Source: Methylotenera versatilis 301
Lineage (GTDB): Bacteria > Pseudomonadota > Gammaproteobacteria > Burkholderiales > Methylophilaceae
Assembly (NCBI RefSeq): GCF_000093025.1
Contig: NC_014207.1
Location: forward strand, 2,480,001-2,544,000
Reading direction: 5' to 3'
Length of the DNA: 64,000 bases
This document shows, piece after piece, positions 1-8,658 of this stretch. The position numbers and the translations under genes were made by a program. The notes under the pieces are model-generated. The model was given only the letters and a program-made list of their open reading frames with translations. It searched no databases and had not been told where the DNA came from. Each line of letters begins with the position of its first letter. Positions within the stretch are counted from its first letter, which is position 1.

Positions 1-669
1 TTAAATGACTCTGCTCACTTGTCATTGCTGCTGCAAAGTATTGAGCAGCGTAAGTTAATCAAGCGTTCCGTTAGCCTGGGTACAGGACAAGTCAAGATTA
101 ATCAGGTGTTACCTGAAGGTCCGCCAAGAATTGACGGTGATTGGTTTCATAGCTACTTTGGCCCACAGTGGCGCTTGCTGATTATCGGCGCCAATCAACT
201 TGGTTCTGTTTTAGCAAGCATGGCGCAGGTGCTGGATTTTGACGTGCTCATTTGTGACCCACGTGCAGATATTCGTGCAGAGTGGCATGTAGAAGGCGTT
301 GAGTGGATTTATGAAATGCCAGACGATGCCGTGGTCGAAATAAACCCCGATGCTTACACCGCCATTGTGGCCGTCACACATGACCCCAAGCTAGATGATA
401 TGGCATTACTTGAAGCACTCAAATCCAATGCATTCTATGTTGGAGCACTGGGCTCAATCAAAAATCAAGTAAAGCGTCGTGAGCGCATGCGTATGTTCGA
501 CCTCACTGAATCAGAGATTGCAACATTGCATGGCCCTGTTGGTCTATCTATCGGCAGTCGTACGCCTGCTGAAATCGCGATTGCGATACTTGCTGAGCTT
601 ATTCAAGTGCGAGCGCAACAATTAAAGGCTAACGCCATCAACCCAATCTATGAGTATTGCGCCGCCTAA
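1..669 (+). CDS. xdhC: XdhC/CoxI family maturation protein, 5' end missing
   Basis: This is the C-terminal part of an XdhC-type factor, which inserts or sulfurates molybdenum cofactor in xanthine dehydrogenase or aldehyde oxidase family enzymes in the cytoplasm. The frame is open to base 1, so the start lies outside the window; the TTG at base 19 is only the first possible internal start. Counting from there, a Rossmann motif (LLIIGANQLG) sits at about residues 53-62. The family signatures YVGALGS (140-146) and GPVGLSIGSRTPAEIA (172-187) follow. The usual XdhC length is about 300 residues, so roughly a third is missing. It ends 3 bp from the convergent mocA-like gene, which serves the same cofactor. 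The family call is firm; the client enzyme is not visible here. Confidence 0.85.
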   Translation, partial: LNDSAHLSLLLQSIEQRKLIKRSVSLGTGQVKINQVLPEGPPRIDGDWFHSYFGPQWRLLIIGANQLGSVLASMAQVLDFDVLICDPRADIRAEWHVEGVEWIYEMPDDAVVEINPDAYTAIVAVTHDPKLDDMALLEALKSNAFYVGALGSIKNQVKRRERMRMFDLTESEIATLHGPVGLSIGSRTPAEIAIAILAELIQVRAQQLKANAINPIYEYCAA

Positions 670-672
670 CAC

Positions 673-1248
673 TTAAAGTTTAAGGTCTGCGGGTGTATCA
701 ATATCGGCCAGAATTCCTGAGTCATCACACTCTAGAAAGACAACCTCTTCTGGGTAACGTTTAAGTATAGATCGCGCGCCCTCATCGCCATGTAGACTTT
801 CAAGATCAGCCCGAAATTTAGCAGAAAATCCCACGGGATGACCACGTTTTCCTTGATAAGTAGGCACAACGATAGATGCACCCTCACTCAGTTTAGACGC
901 AATTGCAGCTGCAGTCTTTGAGTCAATATACGGCATATCGGCCAAGGCAATCACGAAACCATCGCTAGACTCACTGAAACTAGCAGAAAATTTAATTGCT
1001 GCAGATAAGCTATCTGCCATTTCTGTCTCTTGCTCACTACAAAAAAACACCTTAAGCCCTGCATCTTGCAACAAGAGCGCTAGCGCCTTATTTTCAGGTC
1101 TAACAACTGCAATCGAAAGTGGAATAGCCTCAATAAGCCTCTTAGCTGATGCCAGTGCTATAGGGTTACCATCTGGTAAAGCCTGTAAAAGTTTGTCAGA
1201 TATTCCAAACCGTCTGGAGAAACCCGCCGCCAATAAAATACCTATCAT
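673..1248 (-). CDS. MobA/MocA-like molybdenum cofactor nucleotidyltransferase
   Basis: This 191-residue protein is a nucleotidyltransferase of the MobA-like NTP transferase family. The nucleotide-binding signature LLAAGFSRRFG is at residues 5-15, the metal-binding ADMPYID at 103-109, RGHPVGFS at 135-142 and the typical end DIDTPADL at 182-189. The HPVGF form and the xdhC neighbour favour a MocA-type enzyme making molybdopterin cytosine dinucleotide for xanthine/aldehyde oxidase relatives, rather than MobA making the guanine form. That choice is inference. It faces xdhC convergently with only 3 bp between them, and no terminator is obvious there. Confidence 0.8.
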   Translation of the reverse strand: MIGILLAAGFSRRFGISDKLLQALPDGNPIALASAKRLIEAIPLSIAVVRPENKALALLLQDAGLKVFFCSEQETEMADSLSAAIKFSASFSESSDGFVIALADMPYIDSKTAAAIASKLSEGASIVVPTYQGKRGHPVGFSAKFRADLESLHGDEGARSILKRYPEEVVFLECDDSGILADIDTPADLKL

Positions 1249-1337
1249 TGATAACCCTGCATTTTAATTGTGTTAAAAGTTAGACCATCTTAAAGTCGCT
1301 GGTTTATACAATTTTTAATAAAATCAATGTAGTGAAA

Positions 1338-1368
1338 TAAAAATGCCCACATCACTGCGGGCACTTTT
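1338..1368 (-). terminator. Rho-independent terminator of galU
   Basis: On the minus strand a 7-bp stem (bases 1344-1350 with 1357-1363, one G-U pair, six-base loop) is followed by a run of T. It lies about 30 bp past the galU stop codon. Confidence 0.75.
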
Positions 1369-1392
1369 TAAAACTTAAAACCAACTCAAGCT

Positions 1393-2280
1393 TTAGCTAG
1401 CTTTCTTTTTATCATTCACAATAGACTCTAACAAAGCACGTAAGTCTTTAGAAACTTCTGGATGTTTTAGTCCTAGACGAATCGTTGCTTCTAAATAACC
1501 AAATTTAGAGCCACAGTCATAGCGTACACCATCAAATCGGTACGCTAATATTTGTTCTTCAGTAAGCAATCCTGAAATACCATCGGTTAATTGTATTTCA
1601 CCGCCGGCACCAGCTTTCACATTGTCTAAGTGATGGAAAATTCTAGGAGTCAGAATATAACGTCCTACCACCGCCAATGTAGATGGTGCATCTTTTGGAT
1701 CAGGCTTCTCTACGATCGCTGAAACTTGCTCAATATTTTTGTTGAGTGGCGTGGTTGCAACAATACCATAGCTCTTGGTTTGATCTGCTGGTACATTCTC
1801 AACGCCTAGAAGTGAGCAACGGTAGTAATCATAAGCCTCTACCATTTGCTTCATGATAGGCGTTTTACCATCAAGTAAATCATCCGCTAAAATCACAGCA
1901 AATGCATCATCATTCACCACAGGCTTAGCTAAGCGCACCGCATGGCCTAAACCCAAAGCTTGCGTTTGGCGAATATAAATACAGTTAACGTTTTTAGGAA
2001 CAATATTTTGTACTATTTTAAGTAATTCGGTTTTACCGTTACGCTCAAGCTCATTCTCTAACTCGTACGCCATATCAAAATGGTCAGATATAGAACGCTT
2101 ATTTCTACCTGTAATAAAAATTAAATCAGTAATTCCTGCCGCAACTGCCTCTTCAACTGCATATTGAATCAATGGCTTATCTACAATGGGTAGCATTTCT
2201 TTTGGATTTGCTTTGGTAGCTGGCAAAAAACGTGTGCCTAAACCGGCAACTGGGAAAACTGCTTTAGTAACTTTTTTCAT
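1393..2280 (-). CDS. galU: UTP-glucose-1-phosphate uridylyltransferase
   Basis: GalU makes UDP-glucose from UTP and glucose 1-phosphate, the donor for EpsB-type initiation and the substrate of the GalE encoded at 7.6 kb. The N-terminal pyrophosphorylase signature [18 protein letters not shown] with the catalytic lysine is intact, as are LADDLLDG in the middle and EKPDP further on. The length of about 295 residues is normal. I chose the ATG at 2280 (protein beginning MKKVTKAV) over a TTG nine bases upstream; neither has a strong ribosome site. It is transcribed away from the heptose operon across a 378-bp divergent region. Confidence 0.95.
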   Translation of the reverse strand: MKKVTKAVFPVAGLGTRFLPATKANPKEMLPIVDKPLIQYAVEEAVAAGITDLIFITGRNKRSISDHFDMAYELENELERNGKTELLKIVQNIVPKNVNCIYIRQTQALGLGHAVRLAKPVVNDDAFAVILADDLLDGKTPIMKQMVEAYDYYRCSLLGVENVPADQTKSYGIVATTPLNKNIEQVSAIVEKPDPKDAPSTLAVVGRYILTPRIFHHLDNVKAGAGGEIQLTDGISGLLTEEQILAYRFDGVRYDCGSKFGYLEATIRLGLKHPEVSKDLRALLESIVNDKKKAS

Positions 2281-2425
2281 TATGACCAATCATCTAGTAA
2301 GTTAACAATGTCTCAATTATATTCACATAAAACAGTACTGACTACACCAAATTTGTAATTGATTTGTATTGTACAAAGTTAATCATTGAAACCTCATTTT
2401 TGTTAAAAACACCTGATATTTAACT

Positions 2426-2437
2426 TACATAAATGTA
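2426..2437. promoter_or_regulatory. TACA-N4-TGTA palindrome, possible operator
   Basis: Perfect four-base arms flank TAAA; the flanks make it TTACA-TAAA-TGTAT. It is one of four similar palindromes found in intergenic regions of this window, the others being at 47.5, 47.8 and 50.6 kb. The binding protein is unknown. Confidence 0.35.
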
Positions 2438-2566
2438 TAGTTATACTGAGTAAATATCTTTGTATTTTTAAGTTGCGAACAGCGTATACTTTCATAGGCA
2501 TGATGAAAATTAGCTACAATTAGTCTAAACTTAGTAAAAATTTCGCAAAAATTACCTACTTGAATT

Positions 2567-2582
2567 TGGCATAATGCTTGCT
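2567..2582 (+). promoter_or_regulatory. Sigma-54 (RpoN) type -24/-12 promoter for the heptose operon
   Basis: The sequence TGGCATAATGCTTGCT matches the -24/-12 consensus TGGCACG-N4-TTGCW at all but two positions. The spacing between the GG and GC doublets is exactly right. It lies 76 bp before the hddA start codon in the correct orientation. The match is read directly; its use is inferred. Confidence 0.65.
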
Positions 2583-2658
2583 TCATTAAAAGTGAATCCT
2601 CAAATCCAAAGTACGCCTAAGCATTTAACTCAATTAAAAAATTATTAACTATGGTCAT

Positions 2659-3699
2659 ATGAATAACGACAATTCAACAATAAGAGCTAGAGCCCCCCTA
2701 AGACTAGGTTTAGCAGGTGGTGGGACAGATGTATCCCCTTACTCAGACGAATTTGGCGGTTTGGTCCTAAACGTGACTATAGATAAATATGCTTACGCAA
2801 CCATCATACGTCGTCTCGATGACCATGTGGAGCTGATTGCTGCGGATAATAATAATCGCTGGTTTGGTAAGATGTCATCTAAACTGGAACGGGTTTCTGG
2901 TGTAGATTTGCATGTGGGTGTGTACAACCGCATCATCAAGGACTTCAACAACAACAAACCGCTATCGCTCAGTATCATCACCCACTCCGAAGCACCTCCA
3001 GGCTCAGGTCTAGGCTCGTCTTCCACCATGGTTGTGGCCTTAGTACAGGCATTCTGCGAACTGCTCTCCTTACCGTTAGGCGAATATGAAATTGCGCAAC
3101 TTGCTTATCAAATCGAGCGTAATGACTTAGGCTTAACTGGTGGGAAGCAAGACCAATACGCAGCTACTTTCGGTGGCTTAAACTTTATGGAGTTTTATAA
3201 AGATCGCGTCATTGTTAACCCGCTTCGCATTAAGCCCCATATTAAAGCCGAACTAGAGTCATCATTAGTGCTGTTTTACACTGGCGTTTCTAGAGAGTCT
3301 GCTAAGCTTGTTGACGAGCAAACGTCTAATGTAAAAACCGGTGATGCTAAATATTTAGAGCCTTTACATGCAATTAAAGCGGAAGCCGTCAGTATGAAAG
3401 AAGCTATATTAAAAGCTGATTTCGATGCTTTTGCGGCTTCTATGCAGCATGGTTGGGAATCTAAAAAGAAAATGGCTAAGAGTATTTCCAACCCGATGAT
3501 AGAAGAGATCTATAATGCTGCTATTGCCGCTGGCGCTAAAGCGGGTAAGGTTTCAGGCGCAGGCGGGGGTGGATTCATTATGTTTTTTGTTGACCCAGCA
3601 CAACGCCCTTATGTGATGCGCGCACTTTCTAAATTTAACGGCCAAGTATCAACATGTAACTTTACTGATACCGGCACACAATCATGGAGAAAAGCTTGA
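2659..3699 (+). CDS. hddA: D-glycero-alpha-D-manno-heptose 7-phosphate kinase (GHMP kinase)
   Basis: HddA phosphorylates heptose 7-phosphate at C1 to give the alpha-1,7-bisphosphate, the second step toward GDP-D-glycero-alpha-D-manno-heptose. The three GHMP motifs are visible: APLRLGLAGGGTD at residues 12-24, the ATP loop PPGSGLGSSS at 113-122, and the glycine-rich GKVSGAGGGGF near residue 295. The length of 346 residues is normal. Galactokinase-like sugar kinases share these motifs, but the neighbours GmhA, HddC and GmhB fix the substrate as heptose. It is first in a tight operon, overlapping gmhA by 16 bp, behind a sigma-54-type promoter. Confidence 0.88.
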   Translation: MNNDNSTIRARAPLRLGLAGGGTDVSPYSDEFGGLVLNVTIDKYAYATIIRRLDDHVELIAADNNNRWFGKMSSKLERVSGVDLHVGVYNRIIKDFNNNKPLSLSIITHSEAPPGSGLGSSSTMVVALVQAFCELLSLPLGEYEIAQLAYQIERNDLGLTGGKQDQYAATFGGLNFMEFYKDRVIVNPLRIKPHIKAELESSLVLFYTGVSRESAKLVDEQTSNVKTGDAKYLEPLHAIKAEAVSMKEAILKADFDAFAASMQHGWESKKKMAKSISNPMIEEIYNAAIAAGAKAGKVSGAGGGGFIMFFVDPAQRPYVMRALSKFNGQVSTCNFTDTGTQSWRKA

Positions 3700-4292
3700 G
3701 ATCATTCATCAATCAAGAGATTGAAAAATCAATCAATACGTTTTCTAGCATTCTGAGCAACGAGAAATTACTTTCGCAAGTTGAAGTTTGCGTGACTGAA
3801 ATTTGTTCAGCTCTAGGCAACAAAAATAAGGTCTTACTTGCTGGTAATGGCGGCAGTGCGGCAGATGCGCAACATATTGCAGGTGAGTTCGTCAGTCGCT
3901 TTAATTACGACAGGCCTGGTTTAGCCGCATTTGCACTCACAGTGGACACCTCGATATTAACGGCTATTGGCAATGATTATGGCTACGACAAGCTATTTTC
4001 TAGACAAATTCAAGCGGTAAGTGTGCCTGGAGATATTTTCTGGGCATATTCAACCTCAGGTAAATCAGCTAACATTATAGCTGCGATGGAAACAGCAAAA
4101 CAACTAGGCTTGAAAGTCATTGGCTTTACAGGTCAAAATGGCTGGAGCCGTCCAGATTTAGTCGATTTCTCTATTGAAATCCCCTCCCCTGAGACGCCAA
4201 AAGTGCAAGAAGGTCATTTGCTCTTAGGTCATATTATTTGCGGCTTAGTAGAACTTAAAATATTCCCGCGCGAACAATACGCACCAACATGA
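3684..4292 (+). CDS. gmhA: Phosphoheptose isomerase
   Basis: GmhA isomerises sedoheptulose 7-phosphate to D-glycero-D-manno-heptose 7-phosphate. This SIS-fold protein of 202 residues has the phosphate loop GNGGSAADAQH (54-64), a candidate catalytic Glu68, the STSGKS loop (123-128) and candidate catalytic histidines at 178 and 183 in the EGHLLLGH stretch. The gene starts inside hddA and ends within the hddC start (4-bp ATGA overlap), which implies translational coupling. In methylotrophs that use the ribulose monophosphate cycle, sedoheptulose 7-phosphate is a central intermediate, so this operon may tap that pool directly; the cycle itself is not encoded here. Confidence 0.92.
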   Translation: MEKSLRSFINQEIEKSINTFSSILSNEKLLSQVEVCVTEICSALGNKNKVLLAGNGGSAADAQHIAGEFVSRFNYDRPGLAAFALTVDTSILTAIGNDYGYDKLFSRQIQAVSVPGDIFWAYSTSGKSANIIAAMETAKQLGLKVIGFTGQNGWSRPDLVDFSIEIPSPETPKVQEGHLLLGHIICGLVELKIFPREQYAPT

Positions 4293-5005
4293 TGCATCCG
4301 GTTCTAATTCTAGCAGGCGGCTTTGGCACGCGCCTTAAAAGTGTTGTGCCAGATTTACCAAAACCCTTGGCAGATGTGAAGGGCAAACCATTTCTATGGT
4401 GGCTGCTACAGCAACTGGAAAACCAAGGTGCAAAAGATGTGTATCTATCCGTTGGCTACATGCACGAGCATATTCAAAGCTACTTTGGCGCAAAATTCAA
4501 TCAAATCAATCTTCACTATATTGTAGAAACTGAACCACTTGGCACTGGTGGGGCGATTATGAATGCTTGCCAACAGATTCCAGAACAAGAAATTTTAGTT
4601 TTAAATGGTGACACGCTTGCCATGACAGACTTAAATAACTTTATAAAATTTGCAAAGAATTACACCTCAAAACTGTTTTTAGCCGTAGCTAAAGTTGCTG
4701 ATGCAGGCCGATATGGCACAGTCATTGTTGATGGCAACCAAATTACGGGCTTTGCTGAAAAAGGCAAAGCAGGTGCTGGCTTAATCAATGCAGGTATTTA
4801 CTTGCTGAATAAGTCATTATTTAATGATTTTAATCTGCCACAAAAGTTTTCATTCGAAACTGATATTTTAATGAAACACATCAATAGCTTAAACTTGATT
4901 GCTTATAGCGAAGTCTCAGATTTTATTGATATTGGAATCCCAGAAGACTACGCGCTAGCTCAAGAAAAAGTACCCAATATGGTATTAAGAAATAACATTA
5001 AATAA
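4289..5005 (+). CDS. hddC: D-glycero-alpha-D-manno-heptose 1-phosphate guanylyltransferase
   Basis: This nucleotidyltransferase of 238 residues would transfer GMP from GTP to heptose 1-phosphate, giving GDP-heptose, the activated donor. The signature LAGGFGTRLKSVVPDLPKPL is at residues 8-27, GTGG at 85-88 and the metal-site NGDTL at 106-110. By motif alone it could be a mannose-1-phosphate guanylyltransferase; position between gmhA and gmhB and co-occurrence with hddA make HddC the better call. Two adjacent ATGs (4289 and 4292) are possible starts, and the first overlaps the gmhA stop. Confidence 0.85.
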   Translation: MMHPVLILAGGFGTRLKSVVPDLPKPLADVKGKPFLWWLLQQLENQGAKDVYLSVGYMHEHIQSYFGAKFNQINLHYIVETEPLGTGGAIMNACQQIPEQEILVLNGDTLAMTDLNNFIKFAKNYTSKLFLAVAKVADAGRYGTVIVDGNQITGFAEKGKAGAGLINAGIYLLNKSLFNDFNLPQKFSFETDILMKHINSLNLIAYSEVSDFIDIGIPEDYALAQEKVPNMVLRNNIK

Positions 5006-5020
5006 GCAAGACGAACATTC

Positions 5021-5593
5021 ATGACACTCACACCCGCGCTGTTTCTAGACAGAGATGGCGTAATAAACATAGATAAAGGCTACGTACATCAAGCCGCAGA
5101 ATGCGAGTTCGTAGAAGGTATTTTCGACTTAGTAAAACGGGCAAATTCGCTAGGCTATCAAGTGATTGTTGTCACCAACCAAGCTGGAATTGCACGTGGC
5201 TACTATACTGAAGCACAATTTCTAGATTTCAGTGCTTGGATGAAAAGTGAGTTCAGCCGCAATCAAGCACATATTGATGAAATTTACTTTTGCCCACACC
5301 ACCCAGTGCACGGCTTAGGTGAATATCATATTGAGTGTGATTGCCGAAAGCCCGCGCCTGGCATGTTTTTAAAAGCGCAGGCTGCATTTAATATTGATAT
5401 GCAAGCTTCTGTGATGGTTGGCGACAACATCTCTGATTTAGAGGCGGCCATTGCTGCAGGAGTGGGGAATTTGAATTTATTTATCAGCAATAGTATAGAC
5501 CGAGCCATTACTGAAATAGAGCAAATGCAGGCCAAGGAACTGAAAATTAAAACTTTAACGTCACTCAGTGAAGTTAAGTTGCCTTCAATTTAA
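5021..5593 (+). CDS. gmhB: D-glycero-D-manno-heptose 1,7-bisphosphate 7-phosphatase
   Basis: GmhB is a HAD-family phosphatase that removes the 7-phosphate from heptose bisphosphate. Asp10 and Asp12 in FLDRDGV are the nucleophile and general acid, TNQ at 52-54 is motif II, and Lys110 with GDNISD (134-139) completes the site. Cys91, His93, Cys106 and Cys108 form the family's zinc loop. The length is 190 residues. It is the last gene of the heptose operon, 15 bp after hddC, and ends 1 bp before the convergent wecG-like gene. The alpha anomer is expected because the partner kinase is HddA rather than HldE. Confidence 0.92.
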   Translation: MTLTPALFLDRDGVINIDKGYVHQAAECEFVEGIFDLVKRANSLGYQVIVVTNQAGIARGYYTEAQFLDFSAWMKSEFSRNQAHIDEIYFCPHHPVHGLGEYHIECDCRKPAPGMFLKAQAAFNIDMQASVMVGDNISDLEAAIAAGVGNLNLFISNSIDRAITEIEQMQAKELKIKTLTSLSEVKLPSI

Positions 5594-5594
5594 G

Positions 5595-6374
5595 CTAATG
5601 GCGACTCGTCCACTCTTTCCAAACTAATCCTGGAAATACCAAGGCATCACCTGCGTAGCGCTTGGCCAAACGCCTAGGCTCCGTCATCATGCGGTAAAAC
5701 CACTCAATGCCGATGTTAGTCATCCATTTAGGTGCACGTGGTTTATTACCGGCTAAAAAGTCTATCGTTGCGCCTGCACATATTGCCACTTTCACAGGTA
5801 AACGACTGGCATACTGATTAACCCATGTTGCTTGTTTTGGCGCACCGAGACCTATGAGTAAAAAGTCTGCGCCAGAGTCTTTAATCAACTCACAAATTCG
5901 CTCACACTCAACGGCATCTTTTTCGAAACCAAACGGCGGGCTATATAAACCAGTGACTTTAACGTGTTGGTATGTACGTTCAATATTACTAGCAGCAATT
6001 TCAGCCACTCCTGGCATAGCACCAAGTAGAAAAACTTTGAGCTCAGCGTCGGCTCTATCGTGAAAGTGCTGGAAGATTGCTGGCACTAAGTCACTGCCAG
6101 TAACTGTCCCAGGTATGCTTTCACCCATTAATCTTGCAGTCCATACCACAGGCTTACCATCTGCCACGACCATTGATGCATTTTCAAAAGCATCTCGATA
6201 AGCTTGATTCTTACTTAACTGCACCACACAGTTTACATTCGGCGTCACTATGAATTTACAGTTGCTTTCTGCAAACTTTATCCATGTACTCACATAATCG
6301 ACTGCCTCATTCATCGTGAGCGGATTAATCGTGATACCGAATATACTAATTTTCTTTGCAACAATATTTGCCAT
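5595..6374 (-). CDS. WecG/TagA/CpsF family glycosyltransferase
   Basis: This family transfers an N-acetylmannosamine-type sugar, or a hexose in capsule and colanic-type clusters, to a lipid-linked acceptor at the cytoplasmic membrane. Over 259 residues it shows ADGKPVV (71-77, with the conserved Asp), TGSDL (92-96), GLGAPKQATW (175-184) and the C-terminal KPRAPKWMTNIGIEWFYR region (211-228) that contacts the membrane in TagA. It is the last gene of the long minus-strand EPS block. A second paralogue lies at 8.66-9.40 kb. The exact sugar cannot be read from the sequence. Confidence 0.85.
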   Translation of the reverse strand: MANIVAKKISIFGITINPLTMNEAVDYVSTWIKFAESNCKFIVTPNVNCVVQLSKNQAYRDAFENASMVVADGKPVVWTARLMGESIPGTVTGSDLVPAIFQHFHDRADAELKVFLLGAMPGVAEIAASNIERTYQHVKVTGLYSPPFGFEKDAVECERICELIKDSGADFLLIGLGAPKQATWVNQYASRLPVKVAICAGATIDFLAGNKPRAPKWMTNIGIEWFYRMMTEPRRLAKRYAGDALVFPGLVWKEWTSRH

Positions 6375-6400
6375 AATTTTTAAATCTCTCAGATGCTTTA

Positions 6401-7603
6401 TTAATGATCGCGCTTAGAGCGCACCCATTCAGATTGGCGTTTAAACACAAATTTGATATAGAGCGGGACTTTTGCAAGGACATAAAGCGGAACCATTAAT
6501 AACTCTGAAAATTTGACGATATGACGACCAAATTTATACCATGCCAATATCACCGCCGTCGCAACTAATAGTAAATCTAAAAATATCCAAGACCATGGCA
6601 TCAGTTGCTGAGTCAGTATCACTATAAACATGCAAACCGCACTTAGCGTAGAAATAATCAATACTAACAAGGCAAGTGGCGGCACACACATATCAAGCGC
6701 TAGAGCCAGCATATTTAAGTTAGCCTGTTGAATACTTTGCATTATTAAAGGCAAGCCTTCTTTAACGATCATGCCAATGTGACCGTGCTCCCAACGCGTA
6801 CGCTGGGTTTTAATACCCTCGGCACTGCTAGGAAACTCACTCGTAATGAGCGCAGCAGGGCAAAATCTTGGAGCAAGCTTTAACTTAGCTAAATCCACAC
6901 CCAGCTTCATATCTTCTACAATATGTCCACTTGCTAAATTAACCTGGCTAATCACCTGCCAAGGGAATGCCATTCCTGAACCCATCAACTGACAAGGTAA
7001 GCATAGCCGATGAAACCCCAATGGTCTAGCCCAGTTCTTTACCGCCCAAGCAAACGCTGCAATCTTTATCTTCAGCGGTGAGTCCGCCTTAGCATGCATT
7101 AAATATAAGCCTTGTATAGGACGTTTATACTGCATTGCTTCATTCACTAAGGTTGAAATTGCATTCTCACCCAGTAGGCAATCTGCATCTAGGATCAACA
7201 CAATATCTGGCGGATTTTTAGCTAAATGTTGAATACCAAAATCAAGTGCAAAACCTTTACCACGCTTAGTCTCATGAAACCGCTCAATCACCTCAACACC
7301 ATGGCTTCTAGCCACAGTAGCCGTATCATCGTTACAGTTATCAGCCACCACTAGTACCTTAACATCAGCTGTTAATTGCGCCTTAATATTCCGTAAAGTT
7401 TGAGTAATACCTGTAGATTCATTATGTGCAGGAATCAATATTGTTGTTGATGAAGTGCGTTTTACGTTCTCGCTTTTGTTACTTAAAGGCAACAACGACA
7501 TGAAGATTTGCACAAAGAAAGTGACAACGGGAATCGAAATAATAACTACGATAAAACAAAAAATAAGTGTAAGAATATTAGGCATCCTACTTAAGCACTC
7601 CAT
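6401..7603 (-). CDS. Membrane glycosyltransferase family 2
   Basis: This 400-residue protein has an N-terminal membrane segment (about 10-35), a cytoplasmic GT-A domain (about 52-290) and several C-terminal membrane segments (about 295-385). The domain shows the nucleotide-binding start TILIPAHNES, the DAD metal site at 139-141, the ED pair at 230-231 and QRTRW at 267-271. The QxxRW motif is typical of processive or membrane-anchored GT2 enzymes such as cellulose or hyaluronan synthase relatives. In this context it probably adds a sugar to the EPS repeat unit. An alternative start at residue 7 is possible. Donor and acceptor are unknown. Confidence 0.85.
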   Translation of the reverse strand: MECLSRMPNILTLIFCFIVVIISIPVVTFFVQIFMSLLPLSNKSENVKRTSSTTILIPAHNESTGITQTLRNIKAQLTADVKVLVVADNCNDDTATVARSHGVEVIERFHETKRGKGFALDFGIQHLAKNPPDIVLILDADCLLGENAISTLVNEAMQYKRPIQGLYLMHAKADSPLKIKIAAFAWAVKNWARPLGFHRLCLPCQLMGSGMAFPWQVISQVNLASGHIVEDMKLGVDLAKLKLAPRFCPAALITSEFPSSAEGIKTQRTRWEHGHIGMIVKEGLPLIMQSIQQANLNMLALALDMCVPPLALLVLIISTLSAVCMFIVILTQQLMPWSWIFLDLLLVATAVILAWYKFGRHIVKFSELLMVPLYVLAKVPLYIKFVFKRQSEWVRSKRDH

Positions 7604-7643
7604 AAATTAATATTTTACGTTTCATTATCATTTCATGTCCCTA

Positions 7644-8609
7644 TTACTTTGTTTCCCAAGCCCATGCATGTGCAATGATTGTGGCTAAATCGGTATAAAC
7701 TGGAGACCAGCCTAATGTATTTTTAGCTAATGTTGCATCCGCTACTAATCGTGCAGGATCTCCAGCACGTCTTGGCGCATCTATCACATTGACCTTTTTA
7801 CCAGTCACCTGCTCAGCTACTGAAATTACTTCCTGCACAGAAAAACCTGCGCCATTCCCAAGATTAAAGCGCTGACTAACGCCATCTTTCACCAATTGAG
7901 TCAGCGCTAATAAATGCGCTGAGCATAAGTCGACAATATGAATATAGTCGCGAATACACGTACCATCTGGCGTGTCATAGTCTCGACCAAATACACTAAT
8001 ATGAGAGCGCCTACCCGAAATTGCCTGAAGTACCAATGGGATTAAATGCGTTTCAGGTTCATGGCGCTCACCTAGCAATGCGCCCGGATCAGCGCCAGCT
8101 GCATTAAAATAACGTAAACACACTGACTTCAAACCATAAGCATGTTCATAATCGGCCAATATTTGCTCTACCATTAGCTTAGACCGCCCGTAAGGATTAA
8201 GTGGTGCCTTAGGATGTGCTTCGTCTATCGGTACATATTCTGGCTCACCAAATACTGCCGCGGTAGATGAAAATATGAAGCTATTCACTTGATGCTTCAC
8301 CATGGTATTAAGCAAATTCAGAGTGTTGGTAAAGTTATTAAAGTAATACTTTGCGGGGTGCTGCACAGACTCGCCCACTTGAATGTAAGATGCAAAGTGC
8401 ATCACAGCTTCTGGCTTATATTTTGTAAAAACATCATCTAACATAGCTGTATTGGCCAAATCACCCTCTACAAAATCACCACCTAATACGGCATCTCGAA
8501 ATCCAGACGACAAGTTATCGAACGTGACAACCTTATGCCCTTCATCTAGTAACATTTTCACCATGTGCGAGCCTATGTACCCAGCACCGCCAACTACCAA
8601 AATTTTCAT
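7644..8609 (-). CDS. galE: UDP-glucose 4-epimerase
   Basis: GalE interconverts UDP-glucose and UDP-galactose using bound NAD. It has the Rossmann motif GGAGYIG (7-13), the SST of the catalytic serine/threonine region (114-116) and the Tyr140-x3-Lys144 pair. The stretch RYFNAAGADP, characteristic of true GalE proteins, is also present. The length of 321 residues is slightly short but complete. It supplies galactose for the polymer from the UDP-glucose made by GalU. It sits inside the EPS block on the same strand as the glycosyltransferases. Confidence 0.93.
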   Translation of the reverse strand: MKILVVGGAGYIGSHMVKMLLDEGHKVVTFDNLSSGFRDAVLGGDFVEGDLANTAMLDDVFTKYKPEAVMHFASYIQVGESVQHPAKYYFNNFTNTLNLLNTMVKHQVNSFIFSSTAAVFGEPEYVPIDEAHPKAPLNPYGRSKLMVEQILADYEHAYGLKSVCLRYFNAAGADPGALLGERHEPETHLIPLVLQAISGRRSHISVFGRDYDTPDGTCIRDYIHIVDLCSAHLLALTQLVKDGVSQRFNLGNGAGFSVQEVISVAEQVTGKKVNVIDAPRRAGDPARLVADATLAKNTLGWSPVYTDLATIIAHAWAWETK

Positions 8610-8658
8610 TTACACCCCAAATAATCAAAACATGGAAAATAATTAACGACTATCGACA

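Larger units (their letters stand above)
2281..2658. other. Divergent intergenic region galU / hddA
   Basis: This AT-rich stretch has no credible ORF. It contains a TACA-N4-TGTA palindrome (2426-2437) and a sigma-54-type promoter reading toward hddA (2567-2582). I could not identify a convincing sigma-70 promoter for galU. Confidence 0.6.
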
